From: Epiperipatus broadwayi
Taxonomy: Eukaryota > Onychophora > Udeonychophora > Euonychophora > Peripatidae
Direction: 5' to 3'
DNA: 64,000 nucleotides
NCBI GenBank assembly: GCA_028023455.1
Contig: JAQFVV010006450.1
Span: forward strand, 285,501-349,500
Each line of letters opens with the position of its first letter. Position 1 is the first letter of the stretch. Of the stretch, positions 24,806 to 36,441 are shown one piece after another. The translations under genes were made by a program, and so were the position numbers. Below the pieces are notes generated by a model. That model was given only the letters and a program-made list of their open reading frames with translations, was not told the origin of the DNA and ran no database searches.

Positions 24806-24947
24806 GTCAGATGTCACATGACTTATATATAGCTTGCATTTTCCAATATGTAAACTTAAGAGCATGCTAACACTCTAAACATGCTTTTTTTTGTTATGAT
24901 AAATGCTACTACAAGAGAAGGCATTCAAATCATCTTTATCTTAGACT

Positions 24948-25002
24948 GTCCCCATCCCCAGACCGGTTTCGACCTATGGGTCTCTTCAGTGAGGAGTTGG
25001 AA
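24948..25002 (-). ncRNA. Hammerhead ribozyme, family 3, unit B (intact core)
   Basis: Minus strand: CUGAAGA (N7 = A, an allowed variant), stem II GACC/GGUC with tetraloop CAUA and a proper G-C at 10.1/11.1, GAAA, palindromic stem III ACCGGU, C17 opposite 24961. Stem I pairs UCCUCA with UGGGGA (one G-U). Then come a CAA/UG internal loop and four distal pairs. Every invariant core residue is present, so this is the best family-3 candidate for activity. The six-base stem III has no loop, so dimer action is expected. Confidence 0.85.
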
Positions 25003-25395
25003 CATTAGATTCAAAAAACCAACTCAAGCTAAGCATTTATTTAAAATATTAATTCTCAAGAAGAAGATCTAAACCTTTAGACATCTGCATGTCTTTAAAG
25101 TCAGCTCTTCAACTGAAAAAATTATATGGGCCTGAACTTAATTCAGATACTCCATATATTAATAGGCTTAGCCATTTAATTTAGCCAAAGCCCCAATAGC
25201 AAAATAATAATAGTAATAATTATATGGCTAAGTCTATAAATATATGGAGTATCTGAATTAAGTTCAGGCCCATATAATTTTTTCAGTTGAAGAGTTGACT
25301 TTAAAGACATGCAGATGTCTAAAGGTTTAGATCTTCTTCTTGAGAATTATCTTTTAGATAAATGCTTAGCTTGAGTTGGTTTTTTGAATCTAATG

Positions 25396-25450
25396 TCCCA
25401 ACTCATCACTGAAAAGACCCATAGGTCGAAACCAGTCTGGGGATGGGGAC
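25396..25450 (+). ncRNA. Hammerhead ribozyme, family 3, unit C (G8 lost)
   Basis: Plus strand: CUGAAAA at 25409-25415, so G8 is now A. Stem II GACC/GGUC, GAAA, stem III ACCAGU (one change breaks the palindrome), C17 at 25437. Stem I still pairs with the same internal loop. Predicted inactive. Confidence 0.75.
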
Positions 25451-25800
25451 AATCTAAGATAAAGATGATCTGAATGCCTTCTCTTGTAGTAGCATTTATC
25501 ATAACAAAAAAAAGCTTGTTTAGAGCGTTAGCATGCTCTTAAGTTTACATATTGGTAAATGCAAGCTATATATAAGTCATGTGACATCTGACTTTTTATT
25601 ATTACTATTATTATTTTGCTATTGGGGCTTTGGCTAAATTAAATGGCTAAGCCTATTAATATATGGAGTATCTGAATTAAGTTCAGGCCCATATAATTTT
25701 TTCGGTTGAAGAGCTGACTTTAAAGACATGCAGATGTCTAAAGGTTTAGATCTTCTTCTTGAGAATTATCTTAGCTTGAGTTGGTTTTTTGAATCTAATG

Positions 25801-25855
25801 TCCCAACTCCTCACTGAAGTGACTCATAGGTCGAAACCGGTCTAGGGGTGGGGGC
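25801..25855 (+). ncRNA. Hammerhead ribozyme, family 3, unit D (A9 lost)
   Basis: Plus strand: CUGAAGU at 25814-25820, so A9 is now U. Stem II GACU/GGUC keeps a G-U pair. GAAA, ACCGGU and C17 (25842) remain, and stem I is partly kept. Predicted weak or inactive. Confidence 0.75.
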
Positions 25856-26012
25856 AATCTAAGATAGAGATGATTTGAATGCCTTCTCTTGTAGTAGCAT
25901 TTATCATAACAAAAAAAAAGCTCATTTAGAGCGTTAGCATGCTCTTAAGTTTACATATTGGTAAATGCAAGCTATATATAAGTCATGTGACATCTGACTT
26001 TTTATTATATAT

Positions 26013-27334
26013 TGAATCGTTTTTCGTATTGCTAGACCACAATACGCCCCAAATGTATATTTGAGCGTGAGTTGATCAAACTGTATCAAGGAAAAAAAAA
26101 AGAAAGTTGTATTTCTATTCTTAACACAGCTATTTTTCCTGATCAACTTCGGCCTAGAATTATTACCGAGTACAATCGTGAGCAGAGCCAGTTTTTAATT
26201 TCTACTTGAGGGCGCCAGGGTCGTTAGACCCACTGAGACTGCGTCAAATATTGTAGTCCGTAAGGTAATAATTATACGATCTAAATTTACTAACTAAAAA
26301 AAATTACATAGCCTAGTATTAATTTCTTTGACACGTACAATGAAAGTGATGTTAATAATAATGATTTATTATAATTTGTTAAACATTTAATAATGATAAT
26401 TATGATAGGAAATACAACTGAAAAATTGTGTATATGAATTCATTAATCAGTGTCGAATATTGGAGTATCCATTAATTAGTCTGATTTTCTGTCACACTTT
26501 TGGTTTTTTCTCAGTTCATGAATCTTCTGATACAAGAAAATTTTATTGTACAACATTTCAATTCAGTCCATCACTCATAAAGCTTTATGTAAAAAAATAT
26601 TTATGTACATTTACTTACCGGTAAGTTAACATTACGTAGGTCATGGATCTTCCCGACGTACAATTCCGTTAGAGAGTAGTCCACAGTAGCTGTTTCTTTT
26701 CTTTTTATTTTAGGTCCGAATCTCCGATCTATTTTAGGTAGCACGAGGGCGATCTAGGTGACTTTTCGAGAGAAAGTGTCGGCAGCGATAACTTTCTACT
26801 CACTCATGGCGGGCGATTTCAGCTGGTATCTAAGTGAAACATTTTAAAAAAAGAATATGAAACACTTCTAAATGCTCAGCGTTATTGGAACACCCAGGTA
26901 AAAAGACCCCTTTTCAAATCTGTCCGCTCCTTTTATACCTTTGATTCTTTTAGAAGCTCTGCGATCCTTTCTTTCTTTTGTTTTACTTTACAACTTCTAC
27001 ATTTTCTCCTTTTCTTTTTACAAAGTCTGTTTTCCGCTCAATTTCGGCCATTTTTAATTACCATCCAAAGTTGTTTCTGATAGCAATCTTTCGCCTTTTG
27101 AAATTTCCTTTCGCTATTTTAATCAATGATTCAATATACACTTTCCAACACTGAATTTATTTTATTTAACTTATTTTCAAAAAAAAAAAGAAAAATTAAA
27201 CTTTCACTGTACGTTATCTTTCTCTTAAAACTTTATGTTAAAAAAATAAAGGTCATGTTCGTTCTCCTTTCTCCTTTCTATCATAATTAATATTAAAAAG
27301 TAATTTGTACTTTATATATATAAATAAATGGTAA
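26013..27334 (-). repeat. LTR-1, 3' LTR (left copy)
   Basis: Starts TGAATCGTTTTTCG on the plus strand and ends near AATAAATGGTA. It aligns along its whole length with 29345-30663. I could not find a convincing polypurine tract next to its inner end: on the coding strand that side is pyrimidine-rich (CATTCCCCTCCCG), which is odd for this class. Confidence 0.85.
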
Positions 27335-27559
27335 ATACCACGGGAGGGGAATGAGAATAAAATGTAGGTTTAAACTAATTTTATTCTTAAGAAGTCTTCA
27401 TGCCCATATTCGTGTTTTGTTTTATTATCGCGCTGATATATTGTGTGAACTCATTCCACAAGCGACGTTCGGCGGGAATGTAAAATATTTCCACATTCAT
27501 CTGTCCTCTCCGCTTAATCGTAATAGTAACGCTAAAGACCCCAAGTTATAAGCACAAAC

Positions 27560-27665
27560 AGCGTTGCTCATCGTTTTGAGTCTTACAGGCTCGTGGCAAC
27601 CTGGTCTGTCCTCCCCAATATCGGGATCTCTCTAGAAATAGACTGATGAGCGTTTAAAGACGTCT
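27560..27665. other. Structured non-coding segment inside LTR-1
   Basis: GC-richer DNA between the end of gag and the 3' LTR. GCTCATC (about 27567) and GATGAGC (about 27646) could close a stem of about 85 nt, extended by GAGTC/GAC. The element has no pol, so conserved RNA structure here could serve packaging or dimerisation. That is inference only. Confidence 0.3.
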
Positions 27666-27829
27666 TATGTTACATACTGTGTACTAGGACTTGGGGTTAT
27701 GCTTTTTCCTCTTTAGTGACCGCCTACCCGGTCAAATACTTGTGACTTACGTTCACACCAGCCATATCATTATTTCTTTTCGTTTTTTCTGAGGACATCC
27801 GAGATCTGCAGGGTGTTATCCGGCCCACT

Positions 27830-28938
27830 CTATCTCTCAATGTTATCTATCACTATAACTGGTTGATGCGGAGGTGACAAGGATCGAACCCCTCTCTGTA
27901 TTGCTGACCAGTCTCTCCATTTTATATCAAGGTCTTCTCTCTTGTATTTATTTTCACTCCTAACTTTTCCGTCTATTTCTGGAGGTCTTGCACGGATTCC
28001 CTTCCCTTTATTTTTAGTCGGGGACCCTTTTTTTCTTTGATTTCCAGCACTATTAGTCAACACATAGTGTTCAGTTGTATCCGACCCTTCTGGTTCGGTA
28101 ATTTGTAAGTGTTTAGGACTCGTCTCTTCTCCAGTGTTGTCATTTCGAAAGCACTAAGCAATTCTGCCATTCTCTCTACTGTCTCATCGGTACACCAACA
28201 GTGCCCTACTGGATGGGAAAATTTTTCCGCGTAATCTTGATAATCTGTTTTTCTGTTAATTTGCACTCCGTCAGCGCTCGTAGTTGCGCCACTTGTTTCC
28301 AAAAAAATGGTACATAACGCTCTTCTGTTCTGCATTTCTCTTGCGCCACTTTATTCTTAATTCGTTCTTGGTGGTCCTCGTTCCAATAGCATTTGATTAA
28401 TATTTGACCATACTGTGTAAAGTTATTCGGTTTCTTAAACAAGGATTCCCACCAAGCTTGCGCCGTCCCTTGTAAATGATTAACTGCCAGCGTTAGTTTA
28501 ACTTCTTCCGACATGGGGTTTATCGCGAAGTACCCCTGCAGGCTGTTTAAGTGTTCCATCGGTGATTCTCCATTTTGTCCATGGAAAATTTTTAATTTCA
28601 AAAAGGGGTTTACTGCACTCGGCATGTTTTCTCTATTTTCTAGGAATTTTATCTCTTTGCTTTCTTGTTTATGGATTCAACTCTACCACTTCTGTGCTCT
28701 GTGACCTTTAGCTATTTTCTCATCTACACCTTTTTAACTCTTCTTTCATTTCTTTAATCTCTACCCTTATTTCTTCTTTCAATTCTCTGACCATCTCTGC
28801 CATTTCTTTTTTTATCTCTTCTTTGAATTCTGTCATGCATTCGTATAATAGTTTTTTTATTAAGGGTTCCAAACCCTCTTTTAATTCTTCCGCGCCTTCT
28901 GCCATATTTTGTGTATTTTTATTATTTCTCAATTTCAT
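27830..28938 (-). pseudogene. gag: LTR-1 gag (broken frames)
   Basis: Gag is the structural protein that forms the particle and packages the RNA. Four minus-strand pieces cover it. 28938-28720 is a charged coiled coil (EELKEGLEPLIKKLL; then EIKKEM and EELKEEI-like heptads). 28625-28206 is a retrotransposon gag domain with KIFHGQNGESPMEHLNSLQ, LAVNHLQGTAQAWWES and LTEKQIIKI. 28335-28057 continues with ETVERMAELLSAFEM. 28063-27830 is a basic, proline-rich tail ending VIVIDNIER. No CCHC zinc knuckle is visible. The pieces lie in different frames, so single-base indels separate them. Since indels also dominate LTR differences, some breaks may be assembly errors. A related gag relic is at 51353-51550. 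Confidence 0.8.
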
Positions 28939-29325
28939 ATATGGCCGTGTTGCTTATTTTTCGCTACCGTAAATCAAATCTTAACGCTATCAATTTTTAC
29001 GATATAAATCTAATATTTTATTTTGCTTTGCTAATAAATTCGTTACACACCTCTCTTTTTATCACCCTATAATCTCCCTCCCCTCTACCTTTTCGTCATT
29101 CCTACCTTTGATCGTTTTTATTTATTATTTAATAATTTATAAGTATTATTTTCTTTCACTCTAGTCCTTATTTTAAATCTACTCTAAAAAACTTTTGTAA
29201 TCTTACGAATAACTTTTTAGACTTGCGTACTATTTGCGGTCATATTTATTTTCGGCTACAGACATTAAATACTCAATTTTATGCCGTTTTTAGATTTTCT
29301 CAGGTCGTGGTTTTTTTAAATCGAA

Positions 29326-29343
29326 GCCCGAGTTGGGTCGCCA
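29326..29343 (-). promoter_or_regulatory. Primer-binding site, arginine tRNA type
   Basis: Directly inside the 5' LTR the minus strand reads TGGCGACCCAACTCGGGC. TGGCGACCCA is complementary to the 3' end of arginine tRNAs that begin GACCCA, including the CCA tail. Arginine-tRNA priming is known for the gypsy-group elements 412 and mdg1. The site fixes the element's orientation. Confidence 0.7.
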
Positions 29344-29344
29344 T

Positions 29345-30663
29345 TGAATCGTTTTTCGTATTGCTAGACACAATACGCCCCAAATGTATATTTGACTGAG
29401 TTGATCAAACTGTATCAAGGAAAAAAAAGAAAGTTGTATTTCTATTCTTAAACAGCTATTTTTCTGATCAACTTGGCCTAGAATTATTACCGAGTACAAT
29501 CGTGAGCAGAGCCAGTTTTTAATTTCTACTTGAGGGCGCCAGGTGTTAGACCCACTGAGACTGCGTCAAATATTGTAGTCGTAAGGTAATAATTATACGA
29601 TCTAAATTTACTAACTAAAAAAAATTACATAGCCTAGTATTAATTTCTTTGACACGTACAATGAAAGTGATGTTAATAATAATGATTTATTATAATTTGT
29701 TAAACATTTAATAATGATAATTATGATAGGAAATAAACTTGGAAAAATTGTGTATATGAATTCATTAATCAGTGTCGAATATTGGAGTATCCATTAATTA
29801 GTCTGATTTTCTGTCACGACATTTTGGTTTCTTTCTCAGTTCATGAATCTTCTGATACAAGAAAATTTTATTGTACAACATTTCAATTCAGTTCATCACT
29901 CATAAAGCTTTATGTAAAAAAATATTTATGTACATTTACTTAGGTAAGTTAACATTACGTAGGTATGGATTTCCGACGTACAATTCGTTAGAGAGTAGTA
30001 ATGCTTTTCTTTTCTTTTTATTTTAGGTCCGAATCTCCGATCTATTTTAGGTAGCACGAGGACGATCTAGGTGACTTTTTCCGAGAGAAAGTGTCGGCGA
30101 GCGATAACTTTCTACTCACTCATGGCGGGCGATTTCAGCTGGTATCTAAGTGAACACATTTAAAAAAAAAGAATATGAAACACTTCTAAATGCTCAGCGT
30201 TATTGGAACACCCAGGTAAAAAGACCCCTTTTCAAATCTGTCCGCTCCTTTTATACCTTTGATTCTTTTTAGAAGCTCTGCGCACGTCCTTTCTTTTCTT
30301 TTGTTTTACTTTACAACTTCTACATTTTTCTCCTTTTCTTTTTTACAAAGTCTGTTTTCCGCTGCGAATTTCGGCCATTTTTAATTACCATCCGAAAGTT
30401 GTTTCTGATAGCAATCTTTCGCCTTTTGAAATTTCCTTTCGCTATTTTAATCAATGATTCAATATACACTTTCCAACACTGAATTTATTTTATTTAACTT
30501 ATTTTCAAAAAAAAAGAAAAATTAAACTTTCACTGTACGTTATCTTTCTCTTAAAACTTTATGTTACAAAAAAATAAAGGTCATGTTCGTTCTCCTTTCT
30601 CCTTTCTATCATAATTAATATTAAAAAGTAATTTGTACTTTATATATATAAATAAATGGTACA
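29345..30663 (-). repeat. LTR-1, 5' LTR (right copy)
   Basis: TGAATCGTTTTTCG to GGTACA on the plus strand, so TG...CA ends on either strand. It differs from the left copy by many one- to four-base indels and few substitutions. Many of the indels fall at or beside CG dinucleotides. Confidence 0.85.
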
Positions 30664-30859
30664 ATATATATATATGTATCCTATGCTATGTTGTAAAAAA
30701 GTATCATTAATGACAATTATTTATAATTACCAATGTCCATACTTATATATCAGTAAATAATTATATAAAATCTATTATGTTCATATAATTGTACTATAAT
30801 CAGCTATGTTAACCAGATTTATACAATACTTTCAATCATTTAAACTCATTCCAGTATTT

Positions 30860-31135
<276 letters not shown>

Positions 31136-31141
31136 TTAATT

Positions 31142-31940
31142 TAATTTAGTACATTTAACAGATTTTACATCCAAACAAAAATGCACAGCTAATCTAGTTC
31201 ACAAAGCATTTGCAGAGTTTTTTTGCATAATAGTCCTAAATGTTCTATCATCTGTTTCAAATATATTAACAGCATTAAAATATTTATTGTACAATCTAGG
31301 TAATCTTACTAATGCTGAATTTTTTAATGTTTCACTTTTAAATTTTAGAATATTATACAAATTTTTTGATCTCGTATCCTTTATCTTTACCTTAAATGAT
31401 AATGTTGTTTGGCAACTTCTCACATCTATTATACCTGATGTAATTTTTTTTAAATACTTCATATCAGTACAGATTCATCTTTTGTAGAGTGCATTATTGT
31501 TACATATTATTTCTGATTTAATGTATCTGAAAATTTTTTTATAAACCTTTTCCAGTGCTAATCTATTATTTAATTTAGATGAGTTCCAGATCAAAGATCC
31601 ATAATTTAAAATAGGTAAGACCAATATATGAAACAAATACACACATGTATTTCTCTTAAACATTTTACAGTTTCTGAGAATTAAACTCATTATTTTATAA
31701 CTTTTTGTAATAATATTTTGAATATTATTATTAAATGTTCCATTATTATTAAAAATAATACCTAAATCTTTATGATCTTCTTTTCTTGAAATACTTTTTG
31801 AGTTTAGTGTATAATTAAACAGACTTGTAGATGATTTTTTTAAAAAACGATATGACACAACATTTTTCAATGTTAATTTTCATATAGTTTTCAACACACC
31901 AATTTTGACATTTTTTGATATCAGACTGCAAAATCTTCTA
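31142..31940 (-). pseudogene. Jockey/CR1-like LINE, 3' part of reverse transcriptase
   Basis: Two minus-strand frames encode the region after the reverse transcriptase palm. 31870-31475 has HKDLGIIFNNNGTFNNNIQN, SLILRNCKMF and PILNYGSLIWN, hallmarks of Jockey- and CR1-type elements. 31462-31199 carries the C-terminal domain (FETDDRTFRTIMQ). A frameshift lies between them near 31470. The catalytic motif region is missing, so the copy is 5'-truncated and dead. Its 3' end abuts an (AAT)n array. Confidence 0.8.
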
Positions 31941-31982
31941 ATCATCAAAATTCTCAGAAGATTTTGCAGTCTGATATCAAAA
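31911..31982. repeat. Perfect hairpin at the truncated LINE end
   Basis: TTGATATCAGACTGCAAAAT and its exact reverse complement form arms of about 28 bp (31911-31939 and 31955-31982) around 15 bp. The hairpin sits where the minus-sense LINE copy begins, as if the cDNA end had snapped back. Another (AAT)n array follows immediately. Confidence 0.8.
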
Positions 31983-31983
31983 A

Positions 31984-32175
<192 letters not shown>

Positions 32176-32786
32176 TGGAAAAAATACTAGGCGCCTCCCA
32201 TCTACATTTAAAAACAAATTAGCATGCTATTCAAAATAGAGACAGGCTAATTACCTAAGTCCAGCTTTAGGTATATGAAACAAAGTGAAAATTATTAATA
32301 TAAAAAAAACTTGGTCTCTGTATAAAACAGTCATCAATGTTGTAAGTATATCATCACACTCAGTTAAACCAATATCAGTGAAATTCACAACCTTTTTATC
32401 AATTTAATTGATAAAGAGAGACATGTTTTATAATGAACTTAATAATTGACATAAAGCAAGATTTTAATAATGAACAATCAATTAAAATTGGACCATACAC
32501 AATTACAGTGGTTTATAATTGGAAGAAACTGCACAGAAGCATAAAGACAAGGTAACTATGTTCTCACTTATGATCTCTATAATGGCAAATGGAATATATT
32601 CTCAGTTTGAAATAGAACTGTTGACAACTAAATGAACTAACTAATAATGGACAATGTTTTTTTAGTTGAAACATCCATTTCTGAAGCAAATTAATATATG
32701 TAATGGTGCTAAATAATTCAATGTAACACAATGTAAAACATGCAAACAATGTAAAGTTTCTTTGAGTTAATAAAGTGCCTTTTGAA

Positions 32787-32983
<197 letters not shown>

Positions 32984-34549
32984 AAAACTGATGACTGCTA
33001 TAGAGTCCATTGTATTCAGTTCTCTTTTGGAAAAAACTATTTTATATTAGAATTAAAAAATTATGTAAAAATTAAAAACATAAGCATAGAATATACAAAT
33101 TTAGAAAAGATAAATAAATACATGAGTTACTTCAAAAAGTAGATTAAAGATCAAAAATTTGTGTATAATATCTTGAAAGGAAAGATCTACTTTGTTGAAA
33201 TGAATCAGAGTTAATCAAACAGCTATTAGTTGTAAAGCAGAAAGTGTTTTAAGATTTAAAAAAAAAGTAGATGCAGCTATTTTGGAAAACCAAAAGCTTA
33301 TGGAGAAATTAAAATAGAGTAATGACTATTCTGTCAAGAGAATCCATCTCTGATATTTGAGTAAATTTAGAACTTAAAACATCAAATGTGATATTGACAA
33401 ATTTACTACACTATTCTATTTTCATACCATCAATACATGATACACATTAACTAATAGATTAGAACTTAAGTAGAAACTCATAATAGATTGAGCTTTTTTA
33501 TTACTCCAAAACATTCTTTTGCTAAACAATAATAATAATGATATTATTTCAAGCCAATATTATGTTCATAAGTGAATTACATTTAAAAATACTACATATC
33601 TCAAAAGAAAAACTATTCAATAAAAAGTCAGAAAAAATAATAAGCAGAGATAAAGAAATATAATAAACTCTCTCAATTCATCATTTTTCACTGTATCATT
33701 TATCCATATCCATTGTCTACTTTCTATGGCCCCAGTATTAATCCCATAAAAATACATATTACTTTTCATGGTTTCATCATTTCTCAAATTAACATTTTAT
33801 CACATCTATCCCTGACAAATCGTAGTCTTGATATTATATTTTTTTGCAAATATATAATTTTAAATGACATATAAATGTTAATATTGTGTGTCTATATATA
33901 TTATACCAGACAGCCACCATCAAATACCTGTCACACGAGATTGCCACCAGGCTACTTTAGCCTAGAATATTTATTTTAAATGAACAGATATTAACTAATA
34001 ATGCATAGGCTATAACATAAGATCAAATTAGTACCACTAGGTCAGGGAGAAAAAGAGAATCTTATCTAAATAAACAAGTGATAGACAACAATAAACAAAT
34101 GACAGGCAAATCTAACTTTTAAAACAATGTTTATTAATGAACTAAAATGAAAGTAAATAAAAGGAAAATAAATATTAAAAATAAATAAACATCAATTGTG
34201 GATGGTTTGAATAAGTATAACTGCAGCTTAAATAAAAAGTCTTAACAGTTCATTTATTATCCTTTCCCATTTTGACTTACTCTTACTAAGTACAATATTG
34301 AAATAGTATTCAAAAAACTATTATCCTAAGATAGATAAGTGTATAAACTTTGTCAGAACATTTTATATTATCATTTAAATCTTAGTAGATTTTATTAATT
34401 ACTAACTTATACATATACATTTTCTACTAAGGCTCATGTGTGTGTCCAAACTTATATCATGAGAAACTGGTCACTAAAAATAATAAAGGGAATTACTAAT
34501 CAGAATTAAAACTATAGAAAAATTATATAAAAGACACACATGGTGAGCT
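32984..34549. other. AT-rich stretch, nothing recognised
   Basis: No domain, RNA core or element end seen. Confidence 0.4.
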
Positions 34550-34575
34550 GTTCCTAAGCCTTCCATAATAGCATA

Positions 34576-34850
34576 ATAAAGACTATAGTTCAAGCATGCT
34601 ATTAACTCATTTAAAAGAAAAAATCATCGCTGATCAAAGACTATGTAGAATTCACCAGAATATAGTGATAAAATATATAAAAAAGAAGCATAAGAAGATA
34701 TTTCCAAGCTTGACTCATGTGAACATAACAAAGACCACAATTAACGTGGTAGACAACCTGGATTAAATGAAAATATATGAACCTGAGCCTAGCAGAAACA
34801 TCGCTGAACAAAGGCTACATTGAATTTGTCCAAATAGATTGGTAACTGTT
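34576..34850 (+). repeat. Diverged tandem duplication
   Basis: About 34576-34673 and 34735-34850 share ATAA-AAAGAC, a block ending TAACTCATTTAAA / GGATTAAATGAAA, and CATCGCTGATCAAAGACTA versus CATCGCTGAACAAAGGCTA. Spacing is about 170 bp and divergence is high. Origin unknown. Confidence 0.4.
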
Positions 34851-35269
34851 TAAAATTTTATTCAATAATAAGATTAATCCATATTCGATATTAATAACTC
34901 AAGACCTACTTCATTTATTACAAATATTTAAATTTCTTGAAATCACCATAGGGAGGGAAGAAAATCTATTAATCTGTGAATCACAATTCAGTCATTCTAA
35001 ATTAGAGAGTTTTATTTTTAACAGCAATAATTTAAAAAAACAGAATTTATTCAATCTATATACTCTTAAGACATAATAAATATCAAAATTTAATAAGTAC
35101 TCATAAAACAGAATAAATAACAAAATTTATACATCGTTACAATACAAAAATTATGCATCAATAAAATTAAATAACAGGTACTCTGAATATACAAGTATGT
35201 ATACTAACATATACATACAGGTGAATACAAATAAAATTATATATGGCTTACCAAAATATATAATAGAGT

Positions 35270-35850
35270 TCATTTTTTCTTACTATAAGTCCATGCATGG
35301 TGTAAACTTTTGCTCTCTGTGGATTATTTTGTGGTAGTATGTACTCTCTATGTCCACATCTTTCCATGATTTATTTCTGGAAAGGGATTATTTGAGGGGT
35401 GCTTAAGTGTTAAAGGTGGCAGTTATCCATTTCTGAAGATCAGCTTTGGTAGTAAATTTAGATCATGATAGAAAATGTGATTACTATTTGGAGTGAGAAG
35501 TTGGTCTTTTGACAGCCTAGCCACACATAAATAGTTGAGACTGCAACTGGAGAGGTTAGTAAGTTCGTTTTTAGCAATGGGTCCTTATAACAGCAAGTAG
35601 TACACATAATACACTGCATATCAATAAATAATTGTGGAATTCTCTTGAAGACTCTTAATTGCAATGTGTTACTGGGTCATGAACAAATAGAGCAGACTAG
35701 AGTAGTGTAGTTTAGATTAGTGTGGAGTACAGTAGAGTAGCCCTAAGTATAATTTTTGGGGCTTTAATAAGGCTCACGGTCCATTATTATCCTTCCATTG
35801 GAATTTTCTAGAATCTTATTCTCAGCACATTGATTCGTGTATTTCAGATA
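35270..35850. other. GC-richer island, unassigned
   Basis: About 580 bp with visibly more G and C than its surroundings. It holds a 68-codon minus frame (35664-35458) and repeated AGTGTAGTTTAGA / AGTACAGTAGAG-like steps near 35700. I recognise no protein or RNA. It could be a decayed mobile element or part of a transcribed region. Confidence 0.3.
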
Positions 35851-36441
35851 AGCTAGCTTTTTTTTTTAAATTTTAATTAACAAATCCCAAGCTAATTGTT
35901 TAACTTAAGGAATTTACCAAGACAATGCCCAATGTAAAGAAACTACATACTTTTATTAGAGTCTTTATCGATAAAGAGAGTAAAAATAACATTTCCTAGA
36001 TTAAGCATAGTCCTTAAATATTTTAAAATAAATTTTATAGGAAAGATAATACAAAGTTCGTTTTTATTTTTTAAAATATATATCTAATATCAATCAATCA
36101 AATAAATAAATAAAAAATGCTTTACATATTCGTATATGCGCGATATATATTACATCGCATAACTTAAATAATACAATTTTAATAAAATAAATAAAAAATA
36201 CAACTTGTTTAAATTTAGCTGAATCAACAGACACAAAATAAAGCATCTCAACATAAAGCTAATATACCATAAACAAATAATAAAGCTTAGAAATTATTAC
36301 TACAAAATAAAAAATAAAAATAAAGAAATAGTTTTATTTATAAATTGTAAATTTTGTTAAGTTTTAAAGTAAGACTTTTTTTTATTATTAATTTTAAATT
36401 ATTTTACATAAAATATTAATTAAACTAACGTATAATAGCAC

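Larger units (their letters stand above)
24386..26010. mobile_element. Four-unit hammerhead cluster, family 3 (large palindrome)
   Basis: Units A (from 24386) and B (from 24852) are tandem, RNA sense minus. Units C (25222 on) and D (to about 26010) are tandem, RNA sense plus. The A-B half is an inverted copy of the C-D half, centred near 25220. Each unit has AAGAGCATGCT, the ribozyme, the GATCTTCTTCTTGAGAATTA block, GTTCAGGCCCATATAAT, an (AAT)n run and CAGATGTCACATGACTT. Spacing between ribozyme cleavage sites is 405 nt (C to D) and 467 nt (A to B), the difference mainly from (AAT)n expansion. Non-coding. An LTR retrotransposon is inserted at the right edge. Confidence 0.8.
26013..30663 (-). 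mobile_element. Gag-only LTR retrotransposon (LTR-1)
   Basis: Two ~1.32-kb LTRs flank only about 2 kb. The RNA sense is minus: the primer-binding site borders the right LTR and gag reads leftward. I find no protease, reverse transcriptase, RNase H or integrase, so the element depends on proteins from a relative. It lies at the right end of the family-3 hammerhead cluster. Flanking ATAT on both sides could be the TSD, but the target is (AT)n, so this is not decisive. The LTRs are nearly identical apart from small indels, implying a recent insertion. GC content is visibly higher than in the surroundings. Confidence 0.85.

Noticed and set aside
27351-27551. A 66-codon plus-strand frame inside LTR-1
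   Set aside because: Opposite to the element's coding strand, no domain, and upstream of nothing it could join.
27643-27670. CTGATGA inside LTR-1 as a hammerhead
   Set aside because: No stem II followed by GAAA and no stem I partner.
27875-27900. GGATCGAACCCCTC as a tRNA B-box
   Set aside because: It lies within gag coding sequence and no cloverleaf can be formed around it.
34629-34830. CTGATCA / CTGAACA with GAATT as hammerheads
   Set aside because: G8 and GAAA are missing in both; only loose resemblance to family 2.
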